Shown piece by piece: positions 17,490 through 26,052 of a stretch of DNA of 64,000 bases (within the stretch, counting starts at the first letter, position 1; every line of letters begins with the position of its first letter). A program made the translations under genes and the position numbers. The stretch is from positions 186,001-250,000 of the forward strand of contig NZ_QLSU01000004.1 in assembly GCF_003268775.1 (NCBI RefSeq), written 5' to 3'. Origin of the DNA: Paraburkholderia unamae. GTDB taxonomy: Bacteria > Pseudomonadota > Gammaproteobacteria > Burkholderiales > Burkholderiaceae. Below the pieces are notes generated by a model. The model saw only the letters and a program-made list of their open reading frames with translations, was not told the origin of the DNA and ran no database searches.

Positions 17490-19943
17490 ATGACAGCCGT
17501 TGGCCTCGAGTTCGATCAATTGCAAAGCAGCGTCGAGGCGCTGCGTCGCTCTCTCTCCAACCGTCTGATGTACGGCGTCGGCAAGGACGCCGTGACCGCG
17601 CGGCCGCAAGACTGGCTGCACGCCGCGGCGCTGGCCGTGCGCGACCGGCTCGTCGAGCGCTGGATGATCACCACGCGCCGCCAGTACGACCAGGACGTCA
17701 AACGCGTCTATTACCTTTCGATGGAGTTCCTCATCGGCCGCACGTTCTCGAACGCGCTGATCGCGCTCGGCATTCGCGAGCAGATGAAAGAGGCGCTCGC
17801 AAGCGTGGGCGTGGACATGGACGCCGTGGTCGACTACGAGCCCGACGCCGCGCTCGGCAACGGCGGCCTGGGCCGCCTCGCGGCGTGCTTTCTCGACTCG
17901 ATGGCGACGCTCGGCATTCCCGGCTTCGGCTATGGCATTCGCTACGACTACGGCATGTTCCGCCAGCAGATCATGAACGGCGAGCAGGTCGAGGCGCCCG
18001 ACTACTGGCTGCGCTACGGCAACCCGTGGGAGTTTCCGCGGCCCGAGGTCCAGTATCCCGTGCACTTCGGCGGGCGCACCATGCAGCGCGACGGCCATGT
18101 CGAGTGGGTCGACACGCAGCACGTGAACGCCATGGCCTACGACACTGTGATTCCCGGCTACGCCACGAGCGCGACCAATACGTTGCGCTTGTGGTCCGCG
18201 CGCGCGGACGAAGAACTCGATCTTTCCGCGTTCAACCAGGGTGACTATCAGCGCGCGGTGGAGGCACGCAATATTTCGGAGAACGTATCGCGCCTGCTGT
18301 ACCCCGACGACTCGACGATGGCCGGTCGCGAACTGCGCCTGCGCCAGGAGTATTTTTTCGTCTCGGCGACGATGCAGGACCTGATTCGCCGCTACCTGCG
18401 CACGCACAGCACCTTCGGGCGATTCTCGGACAAGGTCGCGGTGCACCTGAACGACACGCACCCGGTGCTGGCCATTCCCGAGTTGATCCGCCTGCTCGTG
18501 GACGTGCATCACCTGCCCTGGGACGAGGCGATGGGTCACGTGCGCCGCGTGTTCTCGTACACGAACCACACGCTCATGCCCGAAGCGCTCGAAACCTGGG
18601 ACGTCGAACTCCTGGCGCGTCTGTTGCCGCGCCACCTCGAAATCATCTTCGACATCAACGCGGCGTTCCTGCGCGAAGCGAGCGACCGTGGCGAGCACGA
18701 CCTCGACCTGATCCGCCGCATCTCGCTCGTGGACGAATACGGCCAGCGCCGCGTGCGCATGGCGTATCTGGCGATCGTGGCGAGCCACAAGGTCAACGGC
18801 GTGTCGAAGTTGCACTCGCAACTGATGACGCGCGACATCTTCGCGGACTTCGCGCGCCTCTTTCCCGAGCGCTTCACGAACGTGACCAACGGCATCACGC
18901 CGCGCCGCTGGCTTGCGCAGGCGAGCCCGCCGCTCGCGCAACTCGTGGACGAAGCGATCGGGCCGCGCTGGCGCAGCGATCTATTCGAACTGGGCGCGCT
19001 GCGCAAGCTGCGCGGCGACCCGGCATTCGAAGCCGCGTTTCACGCGGCCAAGCGCAGCAACAAGGTGCGCCTCGCGCAGCGCGCGCTGGAGCGCACGGGC
19101 GTCGTGTTCAATCCCGACGCCCTGTTCGACATGCAGGTCAAGCGCATTCACGAGTACAAGCGCCAGTTGCTCAACGTGCTGCACGTCATCACGCGCTACA
19201 ACCGCATTCTGGAAGCGCCCGGGCGCGACTGGGTGCCGCGCGTCGTGCTGTTCGCGGGCAAGGCCGCTTCGGCCTACCGCATGGCGAAGATGATCATCCA
19301 CCTCATCAACGACGTGGCCGCGAAGATCAACCACGACCCCGTGGTGGGCGACCGGCTCAAGGTGGTGTTCGTGCCGAACTATGGCGTGAGCGTGGCCGAG
19401 GTGCTGATTCCCGCGGCGGATCTTTCCGAGCAGATTTCCACGGCGGGCACCGAGGCTTCGGGCACGGGCAACATGAAGCTCGCGCTCAACGGCGCGCTCA
19501 CGATGGGCACGCTCGATGGCGCGAACATCGAGATCGGCGAGGCCGTGGGTCAGGACAACATCTTCATCTTCGGCCACACGTCCGACCAGGTGGATGCGCT
19601 GCGCGCCTCCGGCTACCGGCCGCGCCAGGTCTACGAGGAAAACGCCGAACTGCGCCGCGCGCTCGACCAGATCCGCACGGGCTTCTTCTCGCCGGGCGAT
19701 ACGGCGCGCTACACGGACATCTTCCACACGCTCGTGGACTGGGGCGACCACTACCTCGTGCTGGCCGACTACTCGGCCTTCGTCGCGGCTCAGGAGGCCG
19801 CCGACCAGCGGTTCGTGGACGTGCCCGCATGGACCGCGAGCGCGATCGAGAACGTGGCGGGCATGGGGAAATTCTCGTCGGACCGCGCCATCGCGGAGTA
19901 CGCCCGCGATATCTGGCACGTGAAGTCGATCGAGATGGAGTGA
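17490..19943 (+). CDS. glgP: Glycogen/alpha-glucan phosphorylase
   Basis: An 817-residue enzyme that releases glucose 1-phosphate from alpha-1,4-glucans. It keeps the N-terminal YYLSMEFLIGRTFSNAL (about 71-87), ALGNGGLGRLAACFLDSMATL, HLNDTHPVLAIPELIRLL, and the PLP-binding EASGTGNMKLALNGALTMGTLDGANIEI with the Schiff-base lysine at K663. The length is normal for the bacterial enzyme. The ATG at 17490 has AGGAG seven bases upstream. No other glycogen gene is adjacent. It converges with the DUF6232 gene across a short tandem repeat. Confidence 0.96.
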   Translation: MTAVGLEFDQLQSSVEALRRSLSNRLMYGVGKDAVTARPQDWLHAAALAVRDRLVERWMITTRRQYDQDVKRVYYLSMEFLIGRTFSNALIALGIREQMKEALASVGVDMDAVVDYEPDAALGNGGLGRLAACFLDSMATLGIPGFGYGIRYDYGMFRQQIMNGEQVEAPDYWLRYGNPWEFPRPEVQYPVHFGGRTMQRDGHVEWVDTQHVNAMAYDTVIPGYATSATNTLRLWSARADEELDLSAFNQGDYQRAVEARNISENVSRLLYPDDSTMAGRELRLRQEYFFVSATMQDLIRRYLRTHSTFGRFSDKVAVHLNDTHPVLAIPELIRLLVDVHHLPWDEAMGHVRRVFSYTNHTLMPEALETWDVELLARLLPRHLEIIFDINAAFLREASDRGEHDLDLIRRISLVDEYGQRRVRMAYLAIVASHKVNGVSKLHSQLMTRDIFADFARLFPERFTNVTNGITPRRWLAQASPPLAQLVDEAIGPRWRSDLFELGALRKLRGDPAFEAAFHAAKRSNKVRLAQRALERTGVVFNPDALFDMQVKRIHEYKRQLLNVLHVITRYNRILEAPGRDWVPRVVLFAGKAASAYRMAKMIIHLINDVAAKINHDPVVGDRLKVVFVPNYGVSVAEVLIPAADLSEQISTAGTEASGTGNMKLALNGALTMGTLDGANIEIGEAVGQDNIFIFGHTSDQVDALRASGYRPRQVYEENAELRRALDQIRTGFFSPGDTARYTDIFHTLVDWGDHYLVLADYSAFVAAQEAADQRFVDVPAWTASAIENVAGMGKFSSDRAIAEYARDIWHVKSIEME

Positions 19944-19971
19944 GGCAAAAGCCGCCGCGGCGGCGTGGTGA

Positions 19972-20016
19972 GCTTCAGTGGCTTCAGTGGCTTCAGTGGC
20001 TTCAGTGGCTTCAGGG
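19972..20016. repeat. 9-bp tandem repeat, five copies
   Basis: GCTTCAGTG is repeated four times without a break (19972-20007), and a fifth copy, GCTTCAGGG, completes the array. It lies between the stops of convergent glgP (19943) and the DUF6232 gene (stop at 20011-20013), whose stop codon overlaps the last copy. Read through on the - strand in another frame it would give Leu-Lys-Pro repeats. Copy number probably varies between strains. Confidence 0.9.
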
Positions 20017-20427
20017 CGCGGCCGGCCGCGCCTTGCCGCTTTCCGCCTGCGCGCCTTGCGCGGCCTTGGCGGCGCGCACCGCCTGCTCCACGCGATCGAG
20101 GAACGCGCGGTCGCCGCTCGTGACCGCTTCGCGCAATTCGCCGCCCGTCACGACATAGAGCCGGTGGATCGTCTCCTGCCAGATCCACGCGAGCCAGCCC
20201 ACCACGATCACCATCACGCCGCACGCAAGACCCGTCGCCGAGCCCAACGCGCCGCCCACGGCGGCGCCGGCCGCGCCGAGCAGGCTGATCGCGATCGGCA
20301 CCACGCGGCTGCGCCGCCCCGTGACGATGCGCACGTCCTCGATGTCGCGCAGGGGAAAGACCTGGCCCGCGGCGGTGAGCGCGCTGCGCGTGACCGAGAC
20401 GGCGGCTTCGTTGAAAGGGAGTTCCAT
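20011..20427 (-). CDS. DUF6232 family membrane protein
   Basis: A 138-residue protein. The soluble N-terminal part is MELPFNEAAVSVTRSALTAAGQVFPLRDIEDVRIVT. Two adjacent hydrophobic segments follow (about 48-68 and 72-92), with a basic C-terminal tail. This matches the layout of the DUF6232 family, whose function is unknown. The ATG at 20427 was taken because the family begins there; the upstream extension has no homologous look. It is convergent with glgP. A porin terminator lies upstream (20525-20556). Confidence 0.72.
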   Translation of the reverse strand: MELPFNEAAVSVTRSALTAAGQVFPLRDIEDVRIVTGRRSRVVPIAISLLGAAGAAVGGALGSATGLACGVMVIVVGWLAWIWQETIHRLYVVTGGELREAVTSGDRAFLDRVEQAVRAAKAAQGAQAESGKARPAAP

Positions 20428-20524
20428 CGGTTCGATAGCTGCGAGGTGAGAGAGCGCAGCGTACCAGAAGCGGGGCCAGGGTGGGGCGACGGCGGTCATC
20501 ACGTCGCAGGGCGGGCGCGCACGC

Positions 20525-20556
20525 AAAAAAAGCGGGGCATCCCAAAGGGATGCCCC
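20525..20556 (-). terminator. Rho-independent terminator of the porin gene
   Basis: On the - strand a perfect 10-base stem GGGGCATCCC / GGGATGCCCC with a TTT loop is followed by GC and seven T. It lies about 65 bases past the porin stop. Confidence 0.92.
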
Positions 20557-20619
20557 GTCCGGTAAAGCACAGCGGGAGGCGTGAGCCGCCCGCTGCCGCT
20601 GTTGCGTAGCGTGTGCTGC

Positions 20620-21777
20620 TTAGAACTTGTGACGGATTGCGACGCGCACCGCGACTTGATCCTGCGAACCCGTGCCCGACGTCGGGAAGATGTTCGAGGT
20701 CGAATCGCCGATCTGTGCCTGCACGTTGGTCGTGCCGACGCGGCCCGAAGCGTCCTGGTACACGGTGAGGAAGTACACGTCGGTGCGCTTGCTCAGTGCG
20801 TAGTCAACGGCTGCGTTGATCTGGTTCCAGTGAGCCGAAGCGCTGCCCGAAGCGCGCGAGTACGTGTAGCCGAGCGCGCCCGAGAGAGCCGGCGTGAAGG
20901 CGTACTTGCCGCCTGCTTCATATGCGTTGTAGAGCGTCGACGAACCGGCGATCGGCGAGATCAGCGTGTTGGTCCACAGGGCCCACAGCGTTGCCGGACC
21001 GACGATGTAGCGGCCACCGACGCCGAACGAGCGCAGGTCGTGGATCGTCAGCGCCGTTGCCGGCAGGTTCGAGATCGAGGTCGACATCGACGGCGTGGCT
21101 GCGCCCGGGTACGTGATGTTCGTGTACGCGGCGCCGAGGCTGAACGGGCCGTAGCCGTAGTTCGCGCCGAAGCTGTATGCGCGCGACGAAGCCGTCGACG
21201 TGCCCGTCGGCGAGCCGGCGAACGAGGTCGAGTTCGAGAAGCCGTACAGCGCGCCGAACGTGAGGCCCGAGAAGTTCACGCTCTGGAACTTCACCGAGTT
21301 GTTGATGCGGCTCGACGTGAGCTGGTCGACGTCGTTGAAGTGGTAAGCGTAGTTACCCGCGACGGTGTTGCCGCCGGTCGAGTAGTTCGCGCCCAGCACG
21401 TCCGTGCTGAACGAGTACTGGCGGCCGAACGTCAGCGAACCGATGTTCGACTGCGTCAGACCGACGAAGGCTTGACGGCCGAACATCGCGCCGCCCTGGC
21501 CTGCCGTGCCGTTGCCGCTGTTGAAGCCGTTTTCGAGCACGAAGATCGCCTTCAGGCCGCCGCCCAGGTCTTCCGTGCCGCGCAGGCCCCAACGGCTGCC
21601 CTGTGCAACGCCGTCGCCGTATTGCCACAGGCTGCTGCTGCCGCCCGTCGAGTTCTTGACGTTGCTGTTGTAGCTGATACCGGCGTCGATCAAGCCGTAC
21701 AGGGTGACGCTGCTTTGTGCGTGTGCCACGCCCGCGATAGACGCAAGAATAGCGGTGGTCAGAATTTTCTTTTTCAA
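20620..21777 (-). CDS. Gram-negative trimeric porin
   Basis: A 385-residue outer-membrane porin of the Burkholderia/Neisseria type. The signal peptide is MKKKILTTAILASIAGVAHAQ, then SSVTLYGLIDAGISY, the family's first beta strand. The constriction-loop-type segment FGRQAFVGLTQSNIGSLTFGRQYS lies near 120-145. The chain ends in VRVAIRHKF, with the C-terminal Phe needed for BAM assembly. The first codon is TTG, read from the sequence, with GGAG six to seven bases before it and no better start nearby. A strong terminator follows. Substrate selectivity is unknown. Confidence 0.93.
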   Translation of the reverse strand: MKKKILTTAILASIAGVAHAQSSVTLYGLIDAGISYNSNVKNSTGGSSSLWQYGDGVAQGSRWGLRGTEDLGGGLKAIFVLENGFNSGNGTAGQGGAMFGRQAFVGLTQSNIGSLTFGRQYSFSTDVLGANYSTGGNTVAGNYAYHFNDVDQLTSSRINNSVKFQSVNFSGLTFGALYGFSNSTSFAGSPTGTSTASSRAYSFGANYGYGPFSLGAAYTNITYPGAATPSMSTSISNLPATALTIHDLRSFGVGGRYIVGPATLWALWTNTLISPIAGSSTLYNAYEAGGKYAFTPALSGALGYTYSRASGSASAHWNQINAAVDYALSKRTDVYFLTVYQDASGRVGTTNVQAQIGDSTSNIFPTSGTGSQDQVAVRVAIRHKF

Positions 21778-22272
21778 CTGTTTCTCCGGGTAAAGGAAAG
21801 ATGACTACCCCCGCCTCTAACGGGCAGGTGGATACGACCGGCTGCAATTTAAGGGTCGATAACGAAAGGAATGTGACAGTAAGGCTATGTAGGGAAATTG
21901 TCGCCATTGTGTTGTGTGAATGCGACACCCGGGTTGCGCGCCCTTCGGATTTCCCGCGATGCCCGCCGCTATTGGGCTTGCGGCCGAATATGGAGGGTTA
22001 TTCGGCTTGGCGGATTGGAAAAAACGGCCTTATAAAATTTTTTTCTAAGCTTCTTCTTGTTTACCGCGATTATCGATCTTTTGATTCCGGCTTCAAGCTC
22101 GGATTGATTAACACCAGCAACGCATTAACGGCCGATCAATGCGCGATTTACATGGCTTATTGGCGTTCATTCCTGAAATCGAAAATTAGTTACCCAAAAT
22201 AAATGAAATGGGGAGAAGATCCATGAAAAAGGGCTCGCGCTGGCGGCGCGAGCCCTTTTCAATGCGATGGCA
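21778..22272. other. Intergenic region upstream of the porin gene
   Basis: About 495 bases, clearly more AT-rich than the flanks around 22020-22200, between two - strand genes. It should carry the porin promoter, but I cannot place it with confidence. A 133-codon + strand reading (21801-22202) lacks a ribosome binding site and protein-like composition and is not called. The terminator of the gene upstream lies at 22226-22255. Confidence 0.4.
22226..22255 (-). terminator. Terminator of the M14 desuccinylase-like gene
   Basis: The stem GGGCTCGCGC / GCGCGAGCCC (22231-22240 and 22246-22255) is flanked by A5 on the left, which reads TTTTT on the - strand, and by TTTT on the right. It is probably bidirectional. 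It lies 17 bases after the stop at 22273. Confidence 0.88.
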
Positions 22273-23391
22273 TTACAGGGAGAGCAGCGAACCGGTGCGA
22301 ATGGGCTTTTCACCGGCAATGCGCGCGACTTCCATGCCGGCCGTCGCGAGGCGCGCGCTATGGCGCGCGTATACCACGCCGCTCACGCCGGCGTGCAGCG
22401 TGGTCACGGTGTCGGCGATCGGATCGACGATGTCCGCAATGGCCGCGCCGCGTTCCACCCACGTGCCGCATTCCACGCGGAACACGAGCACGCCGCTTTG
22501 GGGCGCGACGATCGGCTCCGTGCCCGCGAGCGGCGTGGCCGGGTAGGCGAGCGGCGGCAGCGGCGCGGCCGTGCCTTCGATCACGCCGCGCCCGATCAGA
22601 TACTCGATGATGGCCTGGGCGTCATGCTCGGCGAATTCGTGCGACACGTCGCGCTGGCTGCGCAATTCGACCGTCACCGAAATCGAGCCGTGCGAAATGG
22701 GGTAGTGCGCGCCGAAGCGCTCGCGCAGCTCCGACCAGCAGAAGCTGTGGATCTCGTCGAACGGGTTGCCGATCGAGTTGAGCGCGAGCAGCGACGCCTT
22801 GGCGTCGAGGTAGCGCGCGAGCGGCTCGACCTCGGGCCAGAGCTCCGGGTTCGTGTAGATGTGCATGGCGGCCTCCCAGTCGCAATGCAGGTCGAGCACG
22901 ATATCGGCGTCGTACGAGAGGCGTTGCAGCGCGAGGCGCATCGAGTCGAGCTCGGTTTTCGGCTGTTGCGCGGCCAGCGCCTCGCCCATGGCGGCGCGGA
23001 TTGCGGTGCGGTTCGCGGCCTCGTCGGGGCCGAGTTTCGCCTCGATGTCGGGCAGCACGAGCGCCGTGAGTTCGTGGAAATTGCGGTTGAAGTTCTGCGC
23101 CGTGTTCGATTCGAAGCGGCCGATCAGATGCCCGAGCCAATGCTGGTTCAAGCCCACCGGATTGGGCACCGGCACCACGACGACTTCGCCGCGCATGCGG
23201 CCCGCGGCTTCCAGTTCCGCGAGCTTGCGCCGCAACGCCCACGAGACGAGCATGCCCGGCAGTTCGTCGGCGTGCAGCGACGACTGGATATAGACCTTCT
23301 GGTTGCCGCCGGGTTTGCCGTAGTGAAAGCTGGCGATTTGCCTGGCGGTGCCGAGGGCGGGCGCGATCAACGGATGGTTTCGGGTTTGCAT
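22273..23391 (-). CDS. Succinylglutamate desuccinylase/aspartoacylase family protein (M14)
   Basis: A 372-residue enzyme of the M14 carboxypeptidase-like AstE/ASPA group. The zinc ligands are in SSLHADELPG (H40 and E43) and a later His in DIVLDLHCDWEAAMH. NPVGLNQHWLGHLIGRFE is a typical active-site neighbour. The C-terminal part (about 285-360) is a biotinyl/lipoyl-like beta domain with VAPQSGVLVFRVECGTWVERGAAIADIVDP. Such proteins hydrolyse N-acylated amino acids or peptides; the substrate is not predictable. An ATG start at 23391 fits. It lies between the lysine/arginine-type binding protein and the porin on the same strand, with terminators on both sides. Confidence 0.87.
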   Translation of the reverse strand: MQTRNHPLIAPALGTARQIASFHYGKPGGNQKVYIQSSLHADELPGMLVSWALRRKLAELEAAGRMRGEVVVVPVPNPVGLNQHWLGHLIGRFESNTAQNFNRNFHELTALVLPDIEAKLGPDEAANRTAIRAAMGEALAAQQPKTELDSMRLALQRLSYDADIVLDLHCDWEAAMHIYTNPELWPEVEPLARYLDAKASLLALNSIGNPFDEIHSFCWSELRERFGAHYPISHGSISVTVELRSQRDVSHEFAEHDAQAIIEYLIGRGVIEGTAAPLPPLAYPATPLAGTEPIVAPQSGVLVFRVECGTWVERGAAIADIVDPIADTVTTLHAGVSGVVYARHSARLATAGMEVARIAGEKPIRTGSLLSL

Positions 23392-23576
23392 GATGGATGC
23401 GCGAGGCGCGGGGGACCGCGAATGGCGGTCAGGTTGACGAGAGGCCCGTGAGTGGCGCTAAGCGGGCGATATGCCGATCTTAGCGGATTCGCCGTTGGCC
23501 CGGAACCCGCGTGCCCGCGCATGCCGTGGGTGCCGTGCGCGCAATCAAAACGATTCGGAATCCGGATTAAATCGCA

Positions 23577-23606
23577 AGAAAAAAAGCCCGGACCGAAGTC
23601 CGGGCT
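23577..23606 (-). terminator. Terminator of the amino-acid binding protein gene
   Basis: On the - strand the stem AGCCCGGAC / GTCCGGGCT with a four-base loop is followed by a run of eight to nine T. It lies about 15 bases after the stop at 23622. One of the clearest terminators in the window. Confidence 0.93.
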
Positions 23607-23621
23607 TGCGTACCGCGGTGC

Positions 23622-24389
23622 TTAGCCGCCGTAGACGTCGAAGTCGAAGTACTTGGCTTCGATCTTCTTGTACGTGCCGTCCTTGATCATGTCGGCGATC
23701 GCCTGGTCGATCTTCGCCTTCAGGTCGGCGTCTTCCTTGCGCAGGCCGATGGCCGCTGCGCCCGTCGGGATTTCCTTGCCCGCGAACTGGAAGCCCGCGC
23801 CGCGCGGGGTCTTCAGGAAGCCGAGGTCGGCTTGCACTTCGTCTTGCAGCGCGGCGTCCAGACGGCCCGAGATCAGGTCGGCGTAGACCTGGTCCTGGTT
23901 CTGGTAAGGCACGACGTTCACGCCCTTCGGCGCCCAGTTTTCCTTGGCGTAGGTTTCCTGGATCGTGCCTTGTTCGACGCCAACCGACTTGCCCTTGAGC
24001 GAATCGGCCGTCGGCTGGAAGGTCGAGCCCTTCTTGGCCACGAGGCGCGTCGGCGTGTTGAACAGCTTCGCCGAGAAGGCGATCTGCTGTTCACGCTGCG
24101 GGGTGATCGTCATCGAGGAGAGCACGCCGTCGAACTTCTTCGCCTTCAGGCCCGGGATCATGCCGTCGAAGTCCTGCTCGACCCACACGCACTTGGCGTT
24201 CAGGCGCTTGCAGATCTCGTTGCCAAGGTCGATATCGAAGCCGACCAGCTTGCCATCGGGTGCTTTGGATTCGAACGGTGCGTAGCTGGCGTCAACGCCG
24301 AAACGCACGGTGGACCAGTCCTTCGCATGAGCGACGCCGGCCGAGACGGCGAGCAGGGCGACCGTGAGGGTGGCAAGCAGTTTCTTCAC
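23622..24389 (-). CDS. Lysine/arginine/ornithine-type ABC substrate-binding protein
   Basis: A 255-residue periplasmic binding protein of the ArgT/HisJ type. The signal is VKKLLATLTVALLAVSAGVAHAKDW. The mature chain has TVRFGVDASYAPFESKAPDGKLVGFDIDLGNEICKRLNAKCVWVEQDFDGMIPGLKAKKFD, with the two Cys of the ArgT disulfide, then SGRLDAALQDE. The start is GTG at 24389, supported by GAGGAG about ten bases upstream. No permease or ATPase gene is next to it, so it is an orphan or works with components elsewhere. A strong terminator follows. Confidence 0.9.
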   Translation of the reverse strand: MKKLLATLTVALLAVSAGVAHAKDWSTVRFGVDASYAPFESKAPDGKLVGFDIDLGNEICKRLNAKCVWVEQDFDGMIPGLKAKKFDGVLSSMTITPQREQQIAFSAKLFNTPTRLVAKKGSTFQPTADSLKGKSVGVEQGTIQETYAKENWAPKGVNVVPYQNQDQVYADLISGRLDAALQDEVQADLGFLKTPRGAGFQFAGKEIPTGAAAIGLRKEDADLKAKIDQAIADMIKDGTYKKIEAKYFDFDVYGG

Positions 24390-24862
24390 TATGGGTACTC
24401 CTCGAGATGGTTCAGGGCGCGCCGCGTGCGGTTGTGCCACCGCAGCGCATTGTCCGGCGCGGCTCGCACCGGGATTTTTTTTGGACCCGCCGGCCTGCGG
24501 CCAGCGAAGCGCGGCAAGCTTACCAGGTCAAAATTGCTGCGTCGCTAGTGTAATACCGGATGGCGGGAAAGGGCGCGGATAAGTGTACGCCCGTGCGCTT
24601 GTGCGACGCGGCGCAAAGCCTTGTCCGGCAAGGCTTGCGGGGAAGCGAGCCGGGCCCGCCGCGGGGCTCGCCGGCGCGTCGTGCGATGCTCCGCCGCAAC
24701 AGTCGGAGGAATGCGAAATCCCGCCGGCGCGGCACCGGCAGGGGGCTGAAGGGTGGTTGAAATCGAATTGATGGCGCGCTGTTGGCTACGCGTAAAAACG
24801 AGGGCAATTGCGGCGCGCCTTCGCTGCCGCAATGCAGCAGCAAAGGCGGCGAGAGCGGACGT
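24390..24862. other. Intergenic region between phnM and the binding-protein gene
   Basis: A 473-base GC-rich gap on the - strand side. It must contain the promoter of the binding-protein gene. I could not place it, although TTTTGACC and TTACAC elements occur near 24520-24555. The end next to phnM holds a hairpin that may terminate the phn operon. Short ORFs here are not credible. Confidence 0.4.
24794..24833 (-). terminator. Possible terminator of the phnG-M operon
   Basis: On the - strand the stem ATTGCGGC / GCCGCAAT (24826-24833 and 24807-24814) is followed by TGCCCTCG and then five T. The T-run is about eight bases from the stem, so termination here is uncertain. It lies about 30 bases after the phnM stop. 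Confidence 0.35.
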
Positions 24863-25996
24863 TCAGACCACGCGCACGCCCGCGCGCCAGGTCGCGCGCG
24901 GCACCGGCAGCGAGTCGAGCATCGTCACGCGCACGAAGTCGGCGCGCAGGCCCGGCTCGATCGCGCCGCGATCGGTCAGGCCCGACTTGTGAGCGGGCTC
25001 CCACGAGACCGTGGCGAGCGCACGCGGCAGCGTCCAGTCGGCCTGGGTCACGAGGTCGAACGCGGCGGTCAGGAGGCTCGACGGCACGTAGTCGGACGAG
25101 AGGATGTCGAGCAGGCCGGCCTGCGCGAGTTCCAGTGCGGAGACGTTGCCCGAGTGCGAGCCGCCGCGCACCACGTTCGGCGCGCCCATGATCGTGGCGA
25201 TGCCGCGCTTTTTCGCTTCCTCGGCGGCCACGCGCGTGGTCGGGAATTCGGCCAGCACGATGCCTTCGGCGGCGGCCTGCTCCACGTGTTCCACGAGGGT
25301 GTCGTCGTGGCTCGCGAGCGGGATGCCGCGCGCGCGGCAGCGCTGCACGATTTCAAGGCGGTGCGCGTCGGCGTAACGCTCCTGTTCGGTGGCCATTTCG
25401 GCGAGCATGGCGTTCGTCTGCTCGTCGGTCCATTTGCCGTGGCGCTCCTGGAAGCGCCGCCACTGCGCGCGGTCGTGCCACTGGCGCTGGCCCGGCGTGT
25501 GGTCCATCACCGAGGCGAGGCGCAGCAGCGGATGGTCGCTCAGCGTGTCGAACAATTCGATCACGTCTTCGGTGGCGATTTCGCAGCGCAGGTGCAGGAA
25601 GTGGTCAGCGCGCAGCAGCTTGCGTTCGGAAAAGCGCTTGAGCGCGGCGGCGCTGGCAAGCTGCACGTCGCGCCCGCGCACGCCCACGGCGAGACGCGTG
25701 CCGATGGCGAGCGCGTCGAATACCGTGGTGATGCCGGCCGCCGCGATCTGCGCGTCGTGAATGACGAAGGCGGCGTCGGTGTTCCAGTGCACGCCGGGGC
25801 GCGGCGCAAGATGCTTTTCCAGGTTGTCGGTGTGCAGTTCGACGAGGCCCGGCAACAGGAAGTCGCCTTCCCAGTCCTCGGCCTCGGGCGCGGTGGTCGA
25901 GCCGCGCGAAATGTCGCGGATATTGCCGTCTTCCACGCTTAGCGTGCCGGTGAAAACGTCGTCTCGCGTTACGATGCGAGCGTTTTTGATCAACAT
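24863..25996 (-). CDS. phnM: PhnM: ribose 1-methylphosphonate 5-triphosphate diphosphatase
   Basis: A 377-residue amidohydrolase-fold enzyme. It hydrolyses alpha-D-ribose 1-methylphosphonate 5-triphosphate to the 5-phosphate and pyrophosphate before C-P bond cleavage. It begins MLIKNARIVTRDDVFTGTLSVEDGNI. The family motif LVELHTDNLEKHLAPRPGVHW lies near 51-71; ASHDDTLVEHV and EFPTTRVAAEEAK follow near 223-250. It is the last gene of the phnGHIJKLM operon, 56 bases after phnL. Confidence 0.96.
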   Translation of the reverse strand: MLIKNARIVTRDDVFTGTLSVEDGNIRDISRGSTTAPEAEDWEGDFLLPGLVELHTDNLEKHLAPRPGVHWNTDAAFVIHDAQIAAAGITTVFDALAIGTRLAVGVRGRDVQLASAAALKRFSERKLLRADHFLHLRCEIATEDVIELFDTLSDHPLLRLASVMDHTPGQRQWHDRAQWRRFQERHGKWTDEQTNAMLAEMATEQERYADAHRLEIVQRCRARGIPLASHDDTLVEHVEQAAAEGIVLAEFPTTRVAAEEAKKRGIATIMGAPNVVRGGSHSGNVSALELAQAGLLDILSSDYVPSSLLTAAFDLVTQADWTLPRALATVSWEPAHKSGLTDRGAIEPGLRADFVRVTMLDSLPVPRATWRAGVRVV

Positions 25997-26052
25997 CGTC
26001 AGGCTCCCTAATCAGAAATCGCAGATATCGGTTTGCGCCATTCTGGCGGTAT

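Noticed and set aside
21801..22202. 133-codon + strand ORF upstream of the porin
   Set aside because: No ribosome binding site, odd composition, and it lies over the probable porin control region.
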